64,000 nt of DNA from Hymenobacter jeongseonensis (GTDB lineage: Bacteria > Bacteroidota > Bacteroidia > Cytophagales > Hymenobacteraceae): NCBI RefSeq assembly GCF_015694725.1, contig NZ_JADQDQ010000004.1:1-64000 (forward strand), read 5' to 3'. Shown here one piece after another: positions 63,448 to 64,000 of this stretch. Position 1 is the first letter of the stretch. Every line of letters starts with the position of its first letter. The position numbers and the translations under genes are program-made. The notes beneath the pieces were generated by a model that did not search any database, was not told the DNA's origin, and worked only from the letters and a program-made list of their open reading frames with translations.

Positions 63448-64000
63448 ATGAAAGCTTTCATCTTCGACCTCAACGGGACCATGATTCATGACATGGAATA
63501 CCACACCCGCGCCTGGCAATACCTGTTCAATAACGACCTGGGCGGCCATTTCACCTGGGAAGACGTGAAGCCGCAGATGTACGGCAAGAACCAAGAAGTG
63601 CTGGTGCGTATGTTCGGGGCGGACCGGTTTACGACCGCCGAAATGGACCGGCTTTCGCTGGAAAAAGAGCGGCGCTACCAGCACGAGTTTCTGCCGCATC
63701 TGGCGCTGCTGCCGGGCTTGCAGAAGTTTCTGGAAAGTGCCCACCAGCAGGGCATTCCCATGGCCATTGGCTCGGCGGCCATTCCGTTCAACATCGACTT
63801 CGTGCTCGATAACCTGAACATCCGGCACTATTTCCAAGCAATTGTCAGTGCCGATGACGTGGTGCTGAGCAAGCCCCACCCCGAAACGTTCCTCAAGGCC
63901 GCCGCGCAGCTCGGCGTAGCGCCGGCCGACTGCCTTGTGTTTGAAGACGTGCCCAAAGGCGCCGAAGCCGCCCACAATGCCGGCATGCAAGCCGTGGTGC
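63448..64000 (+). CDS. HAD family hydrolase, beta-PGM-like (cut by window end)
   Basis: At least 184 residues; no stop before the window end. MKAFIFDLNGTMIHDMEYHT has the nucleophile Asp, but the second Asp of DxDGT is Asn (DLNGT). The cap domain is residues ~15-85 (WEDVKPQMYGKNQEVLVRMF). Motif 2 is AIGSAAIPFN, motif 3 LSKPHPETFLKAAAQLG, motif 4 CLVFEDVPKGAEAAHNAGMQ. The closest class is beta-phosphoglucomutase/phosphatase. The reverse-strand frame here is a shadow. Confidence 0.88.
   Translation, partial: MKAFIFDLNGTMIHDMEYHTRAWQYLFNNDLGGHFTWEDVKPQMYGKNQEVLVRMFGADRFTTAEMDRLSLEKERRYQHEFLPHLALLPGLQKFLESAHQQGIPMAIGSAAIPFNIDFVLDNLNIRHYFQAIVSADDVVLSKPHPETFLKAAAQLGVAPADCLVFEDVPKGAEAAHNAGMQAVV

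Noticed and set aside
63289..63990. Minus-strand frame of 233 residues
   Set aside because: The plus strand encodes a HAD protein with all motifs, open at the window end; the reverse frame is a shadow.

Overview
The window reads as chromosomal DNA of a high-GC Bacteroidota, most like Hymenobacter or a close Cytophagales relative. The reasons are: four genes for secreted proteins or sorting-signal proteins, three of them ending in type IX secretion (T9SS) sorting domains; Bacteroidota promoters of the TTG-N20-TAnnTTTG type in front of tRNA genes; many lipoproteins with a Cys lipobox; and a dispersed hairpin family starting GTCATGCTGAGC. The genus is inferred, not proven.

Layout. (1) Bases 1-8030 form an unusual accessory region. 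Small genes of both orientations (mainly lipoproteins and secreted or unknown proteins, visibly less GC-rich than the rest) lie one by one between same-orientation copies of a 35-40 bp repeat with core AACGGTCCGAA. One repeat copy is split by a 149 bp MITE with a GGTC target duplication. This looks like a gene-cassette array, but the repeats are not canonical integron attC sites. (2) 8100-17800: a possible Rad52/Erf-like annealing protein, lolD, a GH113-like glycosidase, sucC, an Ohr/OsmC protein, tRNA-Arg(CCG), a META-domain lipoprotein, eutBC (ethanolamine ammonia-lyase) and a fasciclin protein. (3) 17900-25000: a T9SS protein, a membrane PASTA protein, a two-unit fused D-Ala-D-Ala ligase homologue and pgk. 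(4) 25200-34800: glycosyltransferase, site-2-protease-like M50 peptidase, HAD hydrolase, a CAT tRNA, peptide deformylase, M20 amidohydrolase, a large secreted glycosidase-like lipoprotein and a 2'-5' RNA ligase-like protein. (5) 34800-38530: a long non-coding stretch, then a 966-residue T9SS protein with six internal repeats. (6) 38670-48200: an SMR transporter, a fatty acid hydroxylase family protein and a one-direction cluster of eight genes (GT, SpsF-like cytidylyltransferase, split transketolase, class III aminotransferase, SDR, KdsC-like phosphatase, NeuB-like synthase). The cluster probably makes and activates an unusual nonulosonic-acid-type sugar for a surface glycan. (7) 48480-64000: NarL-type two-component pair, an sce7726 protein, a GH5 glycosidase, an anomalous Leu-like tRNA, dinB, a tail-specific protease, a multi-PAS histidine kinase, a small lipoprotein and a HAD gene cut by the window end.

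The most noteworthy items are the cassette-like array with its MITE, the transketolase/aminotransferase/NeuB sugar cluster, the tandem Ddl fusion, the tRNA with anticodon loop CTATCTC, and a candidate structured RNA upstream of the repeat-rich T9SS protein.
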